A DNA stretch of 64,000 bases, taken from contig NZ_JACHGN010000016.1 in assembly GCF_014202315.1 (NCBI RefSeq), positions 62,001-126,000 of the forward strand, in the 5' to 3' direction. How positions within the stretch are numbered: the stretch's first letter is position 1; every line of letters starts with the position of its first letter. The notes below the pieces were generated by a model, which ran no database searches, was not told where the DNA came from, and saw only the letters and a list, made by a program, of their open reading frames with translations. Shown one piece after another: positions 32,631 to 41,729 of the stretch. The translations under genes were made by a program, and so were the position numbers. Origin of the DNA: Thermocatellispora tengchongensis. Lineage in GTDB: Bacteria; Actinomycetota; Actinomycetes; Streptosporangiales; Streptosporangiaceae.

Positions 32631-32989
32631 CGGCAGGTGGCGTGGTGTCCGGACCCCGCGGCGACCGGCTCCGGCGGCTCCTGACCGGGCGCCGCCGGGA
32701 TGCGGCAGAAAGGGTCTCGGGCTGCTATGGCGCTGCTGGTCAGCATTGCTTGAGTTCGGCGAGAGCGGGCGCAACGCCATCGGCCGGAAGCTGATCGAGA
32801 AGCGCGTGGGCGAGCGTTACTCGGCGGCGCGTCCCCTGCCCGCTCATGGTCAGCCGCTCCGCTTCCCGGGGTGCCGCCCGTTCCTCTTTACCGGTGGTGA
32901 TGACCCGTCAGGACGACGGGCGAAGGGCTCCGTCGGAGTCGCCGGCTTGTTGGACAGCCGTTGGCGCTGCGTTCCGCGGCAGCGCCGGC
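32631..32989. other. 359-bp stretch without a supported gene
   Basis: Reading frames are open here but none carries a recognisable domain or a good ribosome-binding site. One plus-strand frame reads FGESGRNAIGRKLIEKRVGE, faintly like a Tn3 transposase segment. I see no other feature. Confidence 0.4.
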
Positions 32990-33118
32990 TCACCGCGGTG
33001 GCTTGACGGTCTTCATCGTGAAGTGCGAGGTGATGCCCCACGTGCGCGGGATGGTCATGACGTGCTGACTCAAGAACGCCTCGTAGGCGGCCAGGTCGGC
33101 GACGGCCACCCGGACGAC
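32990..33118 (-). pseudogene. C-terminal fragment of an Lrp/AsnC family regulator
   Basis: VVRVAVADLAAYEAFLSQHV followed by TSHFTMKTVK is the ligand-domain end of an Lrp/AsnC regulator, with a stop at 32990-32992. The helix-turn-helix and most of the effector domain are missing. It abuts, head to head, a fragment of AzlC, so the lost segment held both 5' ends and the shared promoter. Confidence 0.7.
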
Positions 33119-33490
33119 AGCTCGGCGATGATCGACGAGGCGTACGCCGTCAACGCCTCGCTGCCCGATGCCGAGCGTTCGGCGACCGGGTTGCTGGCGA
33201 TGCAGATTCCCTGCCCGGGCCTACTGGGTCGGCGGCGGCCTGGCCGGCCTCGCCATCGGCGCGGTCCTGCCCGTGCCGATCAAGGGCCTGGAATTCGCCC
33301 TGTGCGCCCTGTTCACCGTGCTCACCCTGGACGCCTTCCGCTTTCGCGACGAGATCGGCTCGGCGCTGCTCGCCGGGGGCGAGCGTGAGCGTCGCCCTCA
33401 TCGTCACCCCGGACATGGCCATCTTCACCGCGCTGCTGCTGTTCCTCGCCCTGCTGTTGGCACGCCACGCCCTCGCCGCCGCCAGCGTGG
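33119..33490 (+). pseudogene. azlC: AzlC-like branched-chain amino acid exporter fragment
   Basis: Pieces of AzlC in successive frames: SAMIDEAYAVNASLPDAERS, then AYWVGGGLAGLAIGAVLPVP with IKGLEFALCALFTVLTLDAF, then PDMAIFTALLLFLALLLARH. These are the middle and last membrane helices; the N-terminal half is missing and there are at least two frameshifts (near 33215 and 33380). AzlC with AzlD exports branched-chain amino acids, usually under Lrp-type control. Confidence 0.7.
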
Positions 33491-33685
33491 ATGCTGGTCG
33501 GCATCCTGGCCATTCTGGCGGTGACCGCGCTGCATGGCACCATCGCCGCCGACCCGCGCGTGACGCTGTACGCGTTGCTCGCGGTCGCGCTCACCGCGGG
33601 CGTCCACGTCGCCTCCGGCCGCCGCACGATCCTGAGCGTCGGGGTCGGCACGGCCGTCTACGTCGTGCTCGTCAACGCCTACTAA
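33491..33685 (+). pseudogene. azlD: AzlD-like exporter subunit with internal deletion
   Basis: 64 residues: MLVGILAILAVTALHGTIAA joined to RVTLYALLAVALTAGVHVAS and LSVGVGTAVYVVLVN. AzlD is normally about 100 residues with four helices; roughly 35-40 central residues are absent without loss of frame. It follows the AzlC fragment directly and is unlikely to work without it. Confidence 0.65.
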
Positions 33686-33782
33686 GTCCCGCAGTGTGCC
33701 GGGCAGGGGATCCGTCCCATGCGGTCCTTGCCGGCCGGAACGTCACCGTGGCGGCGGCCGGGCGGCGATCGGGTCTGATGCG

Positions 33783-33829
33783 GGTGTCGTGTCAGCGGCC
33801 GTGTCAGTACGGCGACGGCCCGGCATCAG
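33783..33829 (+). promoter_or_regulatory. conserved ECF-like promoter block, copy A
   Basis: TGTCAGC (33790-33796), 16 bases, then CGAC (33813-33816), followed by CCCGGCATCAG. The whole block recurs at 61449-61495 and, inverted, at 60948-60989. The geometry resembles ECF41-type promoters (TGTCACA-N16-CGTC). Here it precedes the hydrolase and the 135-residue protein gene. Confidence 0.6.
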
Positions 33830-33852
33830 TGCCTGGGGTCATTGTGGACCAC

Positions 33853-34668
33853 ATGACGAAGAACAGCGCTTCCTCGATGCACTCGAAGTGGACAGGCATG
33901 GTGCCGGTGGGCGATACCGCCCTGGCCGTCACCGACACCGGTGGTTCCGGTATCCCTGTGGTCTACCTCAACGGCCACACCGCCACTCAGGGGTATTGGC
34001 GGCGGGTCATCGCCGAACTGGGGACGGAGTGGCGGCACATCACCTACGACATGCGGGCCCGCGGCAAGTCGAAGCGTTCGGCGGACTATTCGTTCGAGAC
34101 GAACGTCCGGGATGTCGATGCCGTTCTCGCGGCCCGGGGCGTGGACCGGGCGCTGCTGGTGGGCTGGTCCTACGGAGCGTTCGTCGCGGCGCACTGGGCC
34201 AGCCGGAATCCCGGCCGTACCGTGGGCGCGGTCCTGGTTGACGGCGCCCAGCCCTACGACTGGCTCGATGAGGCCATGGAGCAGCGGATCCGGAAGCTGT
34301 TTCGGCGGATGAGGTGGATCCTGCCGTTACTGCGCCCGACGGGCCTGACCCCGCGGATGACCGCCGAACAGATCGCGAACAGCAACATCGAGCTCGGCCT
34401 GATCGCCCGCGAGCGCGAGCTGGGCCCCGTGCTGGACAGCATCACCGTCCCGGCGCGGTATGTGGTCGCTTCGGGGGTGTCCTTCGGAAGCAAGGGTGAT
34501 GAGCAGGAACGGATCCGCGCCGGCCTCGGTGCGGTGACCGCCCGTAACCCGAACATCCGAATCAGCGCGAAGGTCCCCAGTAACCACGCCGCGATCCTGC
34601 GTAAGGACTTCCGCGCCGTCGCCGAGGCCGTACGCGAGGTCGCCGCCCTCGACCGCGGCCGGCCCTGA
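33853..34668 (+). CDS. alpha/beta hydrolase
   Basis: 271 residues of the alpha/beta-hydrolase fold. The oxyanion region PVVYLNGHTATQGYW is unusual (NGH for HG), the nucleophile elbow is LLVGWSYGAFVAAHWA (GWSYG), and the C-terminal His is probably in KVPSNHAAIL. Substrate unknown. ATG 33853 has an in-frame GTG at 33844 as alternative; neither has a strong RBS. It is the first gene after the conserved promoter block and precedes a member of the 135-residue family by 252 bases. Confidence 0.85.
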   Translation: MTKNSASSMHSKWTGMVPVGDTALAVTDTGGSGIPVVYLNGHTATQGYWRRVIAELGTEWRHITYDMRARGKSKRSADYSFETNVRDVDAVLAARGVDRALLVGWSYGAFVAAHWASRNPGRTVGAVLVDGAQPYDWLDEAMEQRIRKLFRRMRWILPLLRPTGLTPRMTAEQIANSNIELGLIARERELGPVLDSITVPARYVVASGVSFGSKGDEQERIRAGLGAVTARNPNIRISAKVPSNHAAILRKDFRAVAEAVREVAALDRGRP

Positions 34669-34920
34669 CGACCTGACCGGCGGACTGACGATCCAGCCAG
34701 GCAGCGGCCTTCGCCCGTTGTCAGGGTGAAGACCGTGCGGCATTGCCACCGGTTCGGTCTGGCGGGCGATCCGGTCCGTGGGCGTGTCCGTCCCGTGCCA
34801 ATGACGGCGGTCCGACCCGGCCTGAGCAGGCGAGAGACCCCGGGCGACCAGCAGGACCGCATTCCCACAATCCGTCCGTTCGACTGCCCTTCGCAACCGA
34901 TCCAAAGGAGGCAGACCACC

Positions 34921-35328
34921 ATGCCCATCACCCTTACCGCCCAGGACAAGATCACCCTGCGTACCGCCGCCTACGGCGCCGTCTCGTTGATCGTCGCCGC
35001 TGACGCGACCGGCAAGCCGCACCGGGCCGCGACCGACGGCTCCATCGCCCTGGGTTCCGCGACCGGCCTGGTCGGGCACGTGCTGGCCGAGTGGCCCAAG
35101 GGGGTGAACCTGAGCGGCAAGTCCGTGGCCGAACTCGCCGACCTGGTGCTGCCGGCTCTGACGGCGGCCATGAGCCTGCTCAAGCAGCAGGCTCCGGCAG
35201 AGGCCGGCAACTTCCGCAGTACCGTCGTCGTCGCCGTCGAAGCAGCCGCCCGTACTCACCAGGGCCGGCCCAGCCCCGTCCTGGCGGACATGATCCGCAA
35301 GATCACCGCAGCCCTCGACGCCGCTTGA
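34921..35328 (+). CDS. conserved 135-residue protein of unknown function, paralogue A
   Basis: A soluble, probably all-helical protein with no recognised domain, signal peptide or membrane segment. Landmarks shared by all three copies in the window: QDKITLRTAAYGAVSL near the start, SATGLVGHVLA at residue ~45, VLPALTAAMSLLKQQAPAEA at ~80, GNFRSTVVVAVEAA and the end RKITAALDA. The perfect conservation of these blocks against variable linkers (residues 59-69) suggests a real structural unit. RBS AAAGGAGG is strong. A GC-rich hairpin at 35339-35357 ends the unit. Confidence 0.85.
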   Translation: MPITLTAQDKITLRTAAYGAVSLIVAADATGKPHRAATDGSIALGSATGLVGHVLAEWPKGVNLSGKSVAELADLVLPALTAAMSLLKQQAPAEAGNFRSTVVVAVEAAARTHQGRPSPVLADMIRKITAALDAA

Positions 35329-35338
35329 TGCCATGTCG

Positions 35339-35357
35339 CCCCGCGGCTACCGCGGGG
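35339..35357 (+). terminator. hairpin after the 135-residue protein gene
   Basis: CCCCGCGG-CTA-CCGCGGGG, perfect 8-base arms, 10 bases after the stop at 35328. Confidence 0.55.
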
Positions 35358-35554
35358 GAGCAGGACCGGGCCCGGCGGCCGGTGGCACCCGCGGCGGGGG
35401 GTCGGCTCTGAGTTCAGTCGGCGGGCGACCATACCTGTGCCGGCAGCACGGCGTTCGCGCCGAACGGCGTCGCGCTCCGGGCCGGTGCGACGGGCTTCTC
35501 GGCGGCCGGGTGAAGGCCAGTTCGATGCTCGACATCAAATCAGGTCAAGGCCGT

Positions 35555-37408
35555 CTAGCCGAATTGCCAGCCGAGCAGGTTCCAGTGCCGGCAGAACCAA
35601 ACGAGGGCCAGCATTCCGGCCAGCAGGACCACCTGGTGGCCGCGGGCCAGGACGCCGGGGCCCTGCCGCCTCCAGCCGATGACGGTGGTGGTGATCGCGG
35701 CGACGGTGAGGGCGAGGAACAGCGGGGGAAGGAGCAGCAGGGCCCGGAGGGAGTCCGGAACCCCGTACAGGATGCTCGTCTCGCCGGTCAGCATCAGCGT
35801 GAACAGGACGATGAACACCAGCCCGACGGCGCCGGCCAGGCCGGCGAGGAGCCGTCCGGCCCGCCAGGCGCGGGACGTCCGCGAGGGACGCCTACGCAGC
35901 CGCCGGATCGCGGCGGTCAGCGGCAGGCCGAGCACGGCGGTCAAGGCGGTGACGGCGAACGTCAGGACGACGACGAGGTTGGCCGGGGGAGTGTCCCACC
36001 AGGGGATGAGCTCGTAGGCGGGACCGTCGGTGGCCGCGTACGTGGCGGCGCCGTCCGTGACGAACGCCAGTCGCTGCCACCCGCCGTCCTGCTGGTAGAG
36101 CCCCGGCGCCAGGGGGCTCCACGTCTTGCCCAGGAACGCGAGCTTCCCGCCGTCCTCGATCCGCAGCCGGGACGAGCCGGTCAGCGTGAGCACCTTCTCG
36201 ATGGTCGACTCGACGCTGCGGGTCGGCTTGTAGAAGCCCGCCACGGGAGCGGCCGTCCTCCCCGAGGAGGCGGGCGCGGCGCGATCGCCGGGGAGGAAGC
36301 GGTCGAAGAAGGCGGGCAGGAGCTCGGTGACGGCGTCGATGCCGCCGACGCCGTTGGTGGAGACGAACAGGCCGAGGTCGGCGTCGGGCACCAGCAGCAG
36401 CAGGCTCGCGAAGCCCTCCCAGGCGCCGTCGTGCATGATCACGCGGTGTCCGTTGAGCGTCTGCTCCTTGAACCCGTGGGCGTACCCGTCGATGCGCGGG
36501 TCGGCGGCGAAGGACCGCTGGTGCATGAGACGGGCGGTGGGCTCGTCGAGCAGGGGCCCGCTCCGCAGATGGGCGATCATGAAGCGGGCCATGTCGTTCG
36601 CGGTGGCGCTGATCGATCCGTCGGGCGCGAGGTTGTCGAAGACGAAGGGTTTGCGCTGGTACGTCCCCTCGTCGTAGTCGTAGCTGCGAGCCTGGCCGGC
36701 GGCCAGGGCGGCGGGGACCGGCTCGGCGGCCGTGCTGTGCCGCATGCCGAGCGGGTCCAGGATGTGCGCCTGTACGTACTGGTCGTACGGCTGCCCGCTC
36801 ACCTGCGACACGATGTATCCGGCCAGCGCGGCGCCATAGTTCGAATAGGCCGACACCAGACCGGGCGGTCGCACCCGCGCCGGCAGGCGCTCGGCGAGAT
36901 ACGTGCCCAGCGGTGGCACGTCGGCCTTGCTCCGGGAGCCCAGGCCGATGGCGCTGTCCTCGAATCCGGCGGTGTGGCTCATGAGGTGCGCCAGCGTGAT
37001 CGGCTGGGGGTACGTCGCGGGGATCTTGAACGTGGTGAGGTAGCGGTTCACGTCCGCGTGCAGGTCCAGCCGCCCCTGTTGCACCTGCTGCATGACTGCG
37101 GTCCAGGTGAACAGCTTGGTGATCGAGGCGATCCGCACCAGCGAGGTCTCGGGGTCGAACGGCGTCCGGTTCTCGCGGTCGGCCAGGCCGTACCCCTTGC
37201 TGAAGATGTTCCGTCCGCCGCCCACCACCGAGACCACCGCGCCCGGCACGTGGTTGGCCTCCAGTCCTCGCGCCATCGCGGCGTCGAAGAAGTCCGTCAG
37301 CTCACGGGTGTCCGGAATGTCCGCGGCCGACGCCGGGGCGGGGACGGAGACGACCCCCAGCGACAGCACGACGACGAGCAGCAGGCGAGGGAGGGTGACT
37401 GGCCACAC
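35555..37408 (-). CDS. secreted, membrane-anchored serine hydrolase (beta-lactamase family)
   Basis: 617 residues. An N-terminal signal peptide (LPRLLLVVVLSLGVVSVPAP) precedes a class C beta-lactamase-like domain: SxxK in RIASITKLFTW (~residue 95), the Tyr motif in VSAYSNYGAALAGYIVS (YSN), and HDG in RVIMHDGAWEGFASL. After ~residue 400 comes a beta-rich domain and then four hydrophobic helices at the C-terminus (ANLVVVLTFAVTALTAVLG; AVGLVFIVLFTLMLTG; LRALLLLPPLFLALTVAAIT; VVLLAGMLALVWF). It probably acts at the outer face of the membrane on cell-wall peptides or esters. It is divergent from a two-component system. Confidence 0.9.
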   Translation of the reverse strand: MWPVTLPRLLLVVVLSLGVVSVPAPASAADIPDTRELTDFFDAAMARGLEANHVPGAVVSVVGGGRNIFSKGYGLADRENRTPFDPETSLVRIASITKLFTWTAVMQQVQQGRLDLHADVNRYLTTFKIPATYPQPITLAHLMSHTAGFEDSAIGLGSRSKADVPPLGTYLAERLPARVRPPGLVSAYSNYGAALAGYIVSQVSGQPYDQYVQAHILDPLGMRHSTAAEPVPAALAAGQARSYDYDEGTYQRKPFVFDNLAPDGSISATANDMARFMIAHLRSGPLLDEPTARLMHQRSFAADPRIDGYAHGFKEQTLNGHRVIMHDGAWEGFASLLLLVPDADLGLFVSTNGVGGIDAVTELLPAFFDRFLPGDRAAPASSGRTAAPVAGFYKPTRSVESTIEKVLTLTGSSRLRIEDGGKLAFLGKTWSPLAPGLYQQDGGWQRLAFVTDGAATYAATDGPAYELIPWWDTPPANLVVVLTFAVTALTAVLGLPLTAAIRRLRRRPSRTSRAWRAGRLLAGLAGAVGLVFIVLFTLMLTGETSILYGVPDSLRALLLLPPLFLALTVAAITTTVIGWRRQGPGVLARGHQVVLLAGMLALVWFCRHWNLLGWQFG

Positions 37409-37575
37409 GGCGTGACTCCTGACGTTGTAGGTGTCATCAAGGGTGCGGTCGGCGAGGGTGCGGCCACATCGCCATCAGATCCATGGCCGCGTCACACTAA
37501 AGTCGGAGATTTCCTGCGGTAGGCATCGACGCTCGGCCGAGGTGACGCCGGCGCCGCCCTGGCTACGCTGGGCCG

Positions 37576-38727
37576 ATGGTGCCCGACCGGAGCGCGCTGC
37601 GGCGGCTCGTCACATCCGGCCCGCACGCGATCAGCGCGGCGTCCGTGGCGTTCTGTATGTTCCTGACCGTCCTGGCGGTCAAGACACCGTGGGCGCCGCT
37701 GCCGCGCGGAGTCATCGCCGCCGCCGGGCTGGTCGCCTCCAGCGCCGTGTGGTTCCACGAGCGGCGGCCGGCCGTCGTCGCCGCCGTCGGGGCGGTCGGG
37801 TACGCGCTGTCGGGCAATCCCGGGCCGCTGCTGATCGGCCTGTTCTCCGGCGCGGGGACCCGGCTGGGCGCACGGTTCGCGGCGCTGGCGGCGATCGGCG
37901 TCGCGGGATTCCTGGCCCAGCAGTGGATCGGCAACGGCGGGTTCGGAGCGGGCGCGCTCCTCTCCGCGGTGGCCGCCACCGGCGTCGTGCTCCTGGCCGG
38001 CCTGTACACCGCCACTCGCCGCGAGCTCACCCGATCACTGCGCGAACGCGCGGAGCGCGCCGAGAGCGAACGGCACCTGCGCGACGAACAGGCGAAGGCC
38101 GACGAGCGCGCCCGGATCGCGCGGGAGATGCACGACGTGCTCGCGCACAAAGTCACCCTCATCTCGCTGCACGCCGGCGGGCTGGAGGTGAACGCCGATG
38201 CGGAACCGGCACGGATTCGGCGGGAGGCGGCGCTGATCCGGCTCACCGCCCAGGAGGCGCTCGAAGAGCTGCGGAAGATCGTGGGCGTGTTGCGGGCGGG
38301 ACACGACGACGACACCGGATTCGCCGACCTGCGGCGGTTGGTGGAGTCGTGGGCGGCGGCCGGCAACACCCTCACGCTGCACGACGACCTCGGCCCGTTG
38401 CCCGCGGCGACGGCCCGGGCCGCCTACCGGCTCGTCCAGGAAGGGCTGACCAACGCACACAAACACGCCCCCGGCGCGCCCGTCACCGTCTCGGTGACCG
38501 GCAGCCCGGAGGACGGCGTCACGATCGCGGTCGTCAACGAGCTCAGGCCCGGAGCGTACCCGTCCGGTGGCGGGGCCGGTCTGGTCGGCCTGGCGGAGCG
38601 TTTCCGATTGATCGGCGGAACGGTGCGCAGCGCGCCCGATGATGCGGGAGGCTGGCGTCTCGAGGGCCGGTTGCCGTGGGACGCATCCGCGAGGGGCACG
38701 CATGATCAGAACGCTGCTGGTGGATGA
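37576..38727 (+). CDS. sensor histidine kinase (NarL/DesK type)
   Basis: 383 residues: four or five hydrophobic N-terminal helices, then a HisKA_3 dimerisation domain with phospho-acceptor His in ARIAREMHDVLAHKVTLISL, and a C-terminal ATPase (YRLVQEGLTNAHKHAPGAPV; GGAGLVGLAERF). A TACGCT -10 box at 37564-37569 lies 6 bases before the ATG, so the transcript is probably leaderless. It overlaps the response regulator gene by 26 bases. The signal is unknown; the divergent cell-surface hydrolase is a plausible target. Confidence 0.93.
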   Translation: MVPDRSALRRLVTSGPHAISAASVAFCMFLTVLAVKTPWAPLPRGVIAAAGLVASSAVWFHERRPAVVAAVGAVGYALSGNPGPLLIGLFSGAGTRLGARFAALAAIGVAGFLAQQWIGNGGFGAGALLSAVAATGVVLLAGLYTATRRELTRSLRERAERAESERHLRDEQAKADERARIAREMHDVLAHKVTLISLHAGGLEVNADAEPARIRREAALIRLTAQEALEELRKIVGVLRAGHDDDTGFADLRRLVESWAAAGNTLTLHDDLGPLPAATARAAYRLVQEGLTNAHKHAPGAPVTVSVTGSPEDGVTIAVVNELRPGAYPSGGGAGLVGLAERFRLIGGTVRSAPDDAGGWRLEGRLPWDASARGTHDQNAAGG

Positions 38728-39355
38728 CGAGTCGCTGATCCGCGCCGGGCTGCGATTCATCCTCGAATCCGCGCCCGACGTGGAGATCGTGGGGGAGGCC
38801 GAGGACGGGGACCAGGCGGTCGACGCCGTCCGCCGCCTCCGGCCGGACGTCGTCCTGATGGACATCAGGATGCCGCGGTCCGATGGCCTGGCCGCCACCG
38901 AGGCCATCCGCGAGCTCGCCCGGCCGCCCGCGGTGGTGATCCTCACCACGTTCGACACCGACGAGTACGTCTTCACCGCCCTGGAGGCCGGGGCCTGCGG
39001 CTTCCTGCTCAAGGACACCTCGCCGCACGACTTGATCGCCGCGGTGCGCGTCGCGCACGCCGGCGACTCGATGCTGTCCCCGCGGGTGACCCGGCGGCTG
39101 ATCCACCGGGTCACCACCCACGTGCCGATCCGGCGGCACCGTGATGCGCTGGCCCGGCTGGAGATTCTCACCGACCGCGAGCGCGAGGTGCTCACCGAGG
39201 TGGGGCTCGGCCGCTCCAACGCCGAGATCGCGGCCAGTCTGAACATGAGCCAGGCGACGGTCAAAAGCCACATATCCCACCTGTTCACCAAGCTCGCCGT
39301 CACGAACCGAGTGCAGGTGGCCATCGCCGCCTACCGCGCCGGCCTGGTGGACTGA
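38702..39355 (+). CDS. response regulator (NarL/LuxR type)
   Basis: 217 residues. Receiver domain with phospho-acceptor Asp in DVVLMDIRMPRSDGLAATEA, the conserved Thr in VVILTTFDTDEYV and Lys in FLLKDTSPHDL; C-terminal LuxR helix-turn-helix (LTDREREVLTEVGLGRSNAE; MSQATVKSHISHLFTKL). Start ATG 38702 lies within the end of the kinase gene, indicating coupled translation and a cognate pair. Confidence 0.95.
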   Translation: MIRTLLVDDESLIRAGLRFILESAPDVEIVGEAEDGDQAVDAVRRLRPDVVLMDIRMPRSDGLAATEAIRELARPPAVVILTTFDTDEYVFTALEAGACGFLLKDTSPHDLIAAVRVAHAGDSMLSPRVTRRLIHRVTTHVPIRRHRDALARLEILTDREREVLTEVGLGRSNAEIAASLNMSQATVKSHISHLFTKLAVTNRVQVAIAAYRAGLVD

Positions 39356-39381
39356 CCCGTACGTTCGCCGCTCAGCACGCC

Positions 39382-39996
39382 TCACGACTTGGTCTGGGCG
39401 AGTGCGCTCCAGCCGTGTTCCAGGAGGTCGAAGGCCCGGGTGATGGCCTCGCGGGGGTCGTCGTGGGTGTAGGCCGCGCGGGGGGCTTCGAGGGCGAAGT
39501 GGGCCAGGGCGGCGCAGATGGGGTCGTCGGCGGCGAGGCCGCTCTCCTCGGCGATGGCCTGGGCGAGTGCGGCGGTGTGGCGCAGCCACATGTTCTGGGC
39601 ATAGTCGCGCAGCGCGGGAGTACTGGCCACCAGGCCGGCGAAGGCGGTGAAGCCGGCGTCGCCGTCGGCGGCGGCCAGCCGGGTGGTCAGGGCGTGCTCG
39701 CGCAGCGCGGCGGGGATGGACTGGCCCTTGGGCCGCTCGCGGACGGCGGCGAGCAGGCGGGCCTCCTGGTCGGAGTCCTCGTCGAAGACGAGGGCTTCCT
39801 TGACCGGGAAGTGCTTGAACAGCGTGGTGGTGGACACGTCGGCGGCGTCCGCGATCTCGCGAATGCTGACCTCGTCGTATCCGCGCTCCAGGAACAGGCG
39901 CAGCGCGGCGTCGGCGATGGCCTGGCGGGTGGCGGCCTTCTTGCGCTCGCGGCGCCCCACGGGCGCGGGAGAGGTGTCGGTCGTGGTGCTGGGCAT
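39382..39996 (-). CDS. TetR family transcriptional regulator
   Basis: 204 residues. N-terminal TetR helix-turn-helix (ALRLFLERGYDEVSIREIAD; DVSTTTLFKHFPVKEALVFD) and an all-helical effector domain. Divergent from the TetX-like monooxygenase, which is the natural target. The 204-base gap between them contains two TTGACT copies (40018-40023 and 40035-40040, 17 bases apart start to start) within an AT-richer stretch where the operator should lie. Confidence 0.93.
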   Translation of the reverse strand: MPSTTTDTSPAPVGRRERKKAATRQAIADAALRLFLERGYDEVSIREIADAADVSTTTLFKHFPVKEALVFDEDSDQEARLLAAVRERPKGQSIPAALREHALTTRLAAADGDAGFTAFAGLVASTPALRDYAQNMWLRHTAALAQAIAEESGLAADDPICAALAHFALEAPRAAYTHDDPREAITRAFDLLEHGWSALAQTKS

Positions 39997-40017
39997 ACCG
40001 GCACCCTACATCCTCGG

Positions 40018-40060
40018 TTGACTCACTTCAAAAGTTGACTTGTTGCACTTATTGGGTTGG
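40018..40060. promoter_or_regulatory. operator/promoter zone between tetR-type and monooxygenase genes
   Basis: Two direct TTGACT copies and partly symmetric AAGTG/CACTT elements in an AT-rich segment. TTGACT also serves as a -35 candidate for rightward transcription. Exact site not resolved. Confidence 0.35.
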
Positions 40061-40200
40061 TGTGCTTTTCTGGAGCGGCGGTTCCGAGGGATCACCCGGC
40101 CGCCCTCTCTTCTCGGCGAGGCCCCGCCATCCCCTGATCCCACCGCCCCCTTCAGCACGGCAGTCACGGCACTGCCGCACCGAACGAACGGAGCACCACG

Positions 40201-41334
40201 ATGAACACCACGCCGACACCCCGTATCGCCATCATCGGAGCCGGCCCCGGCGGGCTGATCTGCGCTCGCATCCTCCAGCAGCACGGCATCACCGCCGCCG
40301 TCTACGACCGCGACCCCGGCCCCGACGCCCGCGACCAGGGCGGCAGCCTCGACCTGCACGCCGACAACGGCCAGATCGCCCTGCGCGAAGCCGGCCTCCT
40401 GGAGGAGTTCTTCCGACTGGCCCGGCCCGAGGGCCAGGAGATGCGCCAGATGGACCCGGCCGGCACGATCCTCTTCCACCACGTCCCCGAGCAGGACGAG
40501 CGGTTCAAACCGGAAATCGACCGCGGCCGGCTGCGCGAGCTGCTGCTCGGCTCGCTTCAGCCCGGCACCGTACGCTGGGGGCACGCCCTGCAGAGCGTCA
40601 GCGGCCCCGCTGAAGGCACCCGGCGACTCCACTTCGCCGACGGCGCCACCGTCGAAGCCGACCTCGTCGTCGGCGCCGACGGCGCCTGGTCCAAGGTCCG
40701 CCGCGCCGTCTCCCAGGCCACCCCCCGCTACAGCGGCGTAAGCTTCCTGGAAGCCTGGTTCCACGACGTCGCGACCCGACACCCCGACATCGCCGAGCTC
40801 GTCGGCCAGGGCAGCGCCGCCGCAGCCGACGGCGAGCGCGGTCTGTTCGCCCAGCGCAACAGCGGCGACCACATCCGTGTCTACATCATCCAGCGCGTCC
40901 CGGCCGCCTGGATCACCGCCGGCGGGCTCACCCTCCAGGACACCGGCGGCATCCGCGCCCTCCTGCTGGAGCGCTACCGCGACTGGTCGCCCCGCCTGCG
41001 CCAACTGATCGCCGACAACGACGGCCCCTACGTCGATCGCCCGATCTTCGCCCTGCCCGTCCCACACGTCTGGGAGCACAACCCCACGGTGACCCTGCTC
41101 GGCGACGCCGCCCACCTCATGCCCCCGCTCGGCGTCGGCGTCAACCTCGCCATGCTGGACGGATGCGACCTCGCCCTCGCCATCGCCCGCCACGACACCA
41201 TCGGCGAAGCCATCCACGCCTACGAGAAGACCATGCTTCCCCGCTCCACGGAGATGGCCCGGCTCCTCGACGGCGCCGCCGACGGGCTGCTGTCCACGGA
41301 GCTGCCCGACTTCGCCACCGCCGAGGACCACTGA
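40201..41334 (+). CDS. TetX-like flavin-dependent monooxygenase
   Basis: 377 residues. FAD-binding [20 protein letters not shown], followed by [20 protein letters not shown] and [15 protein letters not shown], which closely parallel the GGTLDLH and EINRxxLRxxLLxSL segments of TetX. The DG motif is [14 protein letters not shown], and [20 protein letters not shown] matches the GDAAHLMPP loop of TetX. TetX hydroxylates and inactivates tetracyclines; whether this one does is untested, and related enzymes act on other polyketides. The divergent TetR gene strengthens a drug-inducible role. GAACGGAGC lies before ATG 40201. Confidence 0.88.
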   Translation: MNTTPTPRIAIIGAGPGGLICARILQQHGITAAVYDRDPGPDARDQGGSLDLHADNGQIALREAGLLEEFFRLARPEGQEMRQMDPAGTILFHHVPEQDERFKPEIDRGRLRELLLGSLQPGTVRWGHALQSVSGPAEGTRRLHFADGATVEADLVVGADGAWSKVRRAVSQATPRYSGVSFLEAWFHDVATRHPDIAELVGQGSAAAADGERGLFAQRNSGDHIRVYIIQRVPAAWITAGGLTLQDTGGIRALLLERYRDWSPRLRQLIADNDGPYVDRPIFALPVPHVWEHNPTVTLLGDAAHLMPPLGVGVNLAMLDGCDLALAIARHDTIGEAIHAYEKTMLPRSTEMARLLDGAADGLLSTELPDFATAEDH

Positions 41335-41336
41335 CC

Positions 41337-41729
41337 GTCTGGACTCTTCCAGGGGGCGGGGTCGGGTACGGGGAGGATCCGTTCGACGCGGTGATCCGGG
41401 AGGTGATCGAGGAGACGGGCTGCGACGCGGTGGTCGAACGCCTGCTGGGCGTGGACTCAAGGGTGATTCCCGCCGCGGTCGCCCGTGCCGGCACCGAGCA
41501 CCAGAATGTCGGCATCTTCTACCGGATACGTATCACGGGCGGCCGGCTCCGGCCCGAGCCGGACGGCGAAACCGCCGAGCCGGTCTGGACCGCTATCCCC
41601 GATGTCGCCCGCCTGCGTCGGTCATCGCTCGTCGAGGGATGGGCGCCGACCGGTTGCGTGGGGGATGCGTCCTCACGCGACGGGCCGGGCGGTTGCCGTC
41701 AGGCGGGTGTGGTGATTTCCCAGCGATAG
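41337..41729 (+). pseudogene. NUDIX hydrolase lacking its N-terminus
   Basis: The Nudix box is intact: [20 protein letters not shown] followed by ETG. The sequence starts abruptly at VWTLPGGG, three bases after the monooxygenase stop, with no start codon or RBS, so about 30 N-terminal residues are lost. The C-terminal end also runs past the usual family end into the convergent VOC gene. Probably not expressed as an active enzyme. Confidence 0.7.

Noticed and set aside
32745-32830. FGESGRNAIGRKLIEKRVGE similar to a segment of the Tn3 remnant (FGESGRHVIDWKLIERHWGD)
   Set aside because: The match is about ten scattered residues and both flanks are unrelated.
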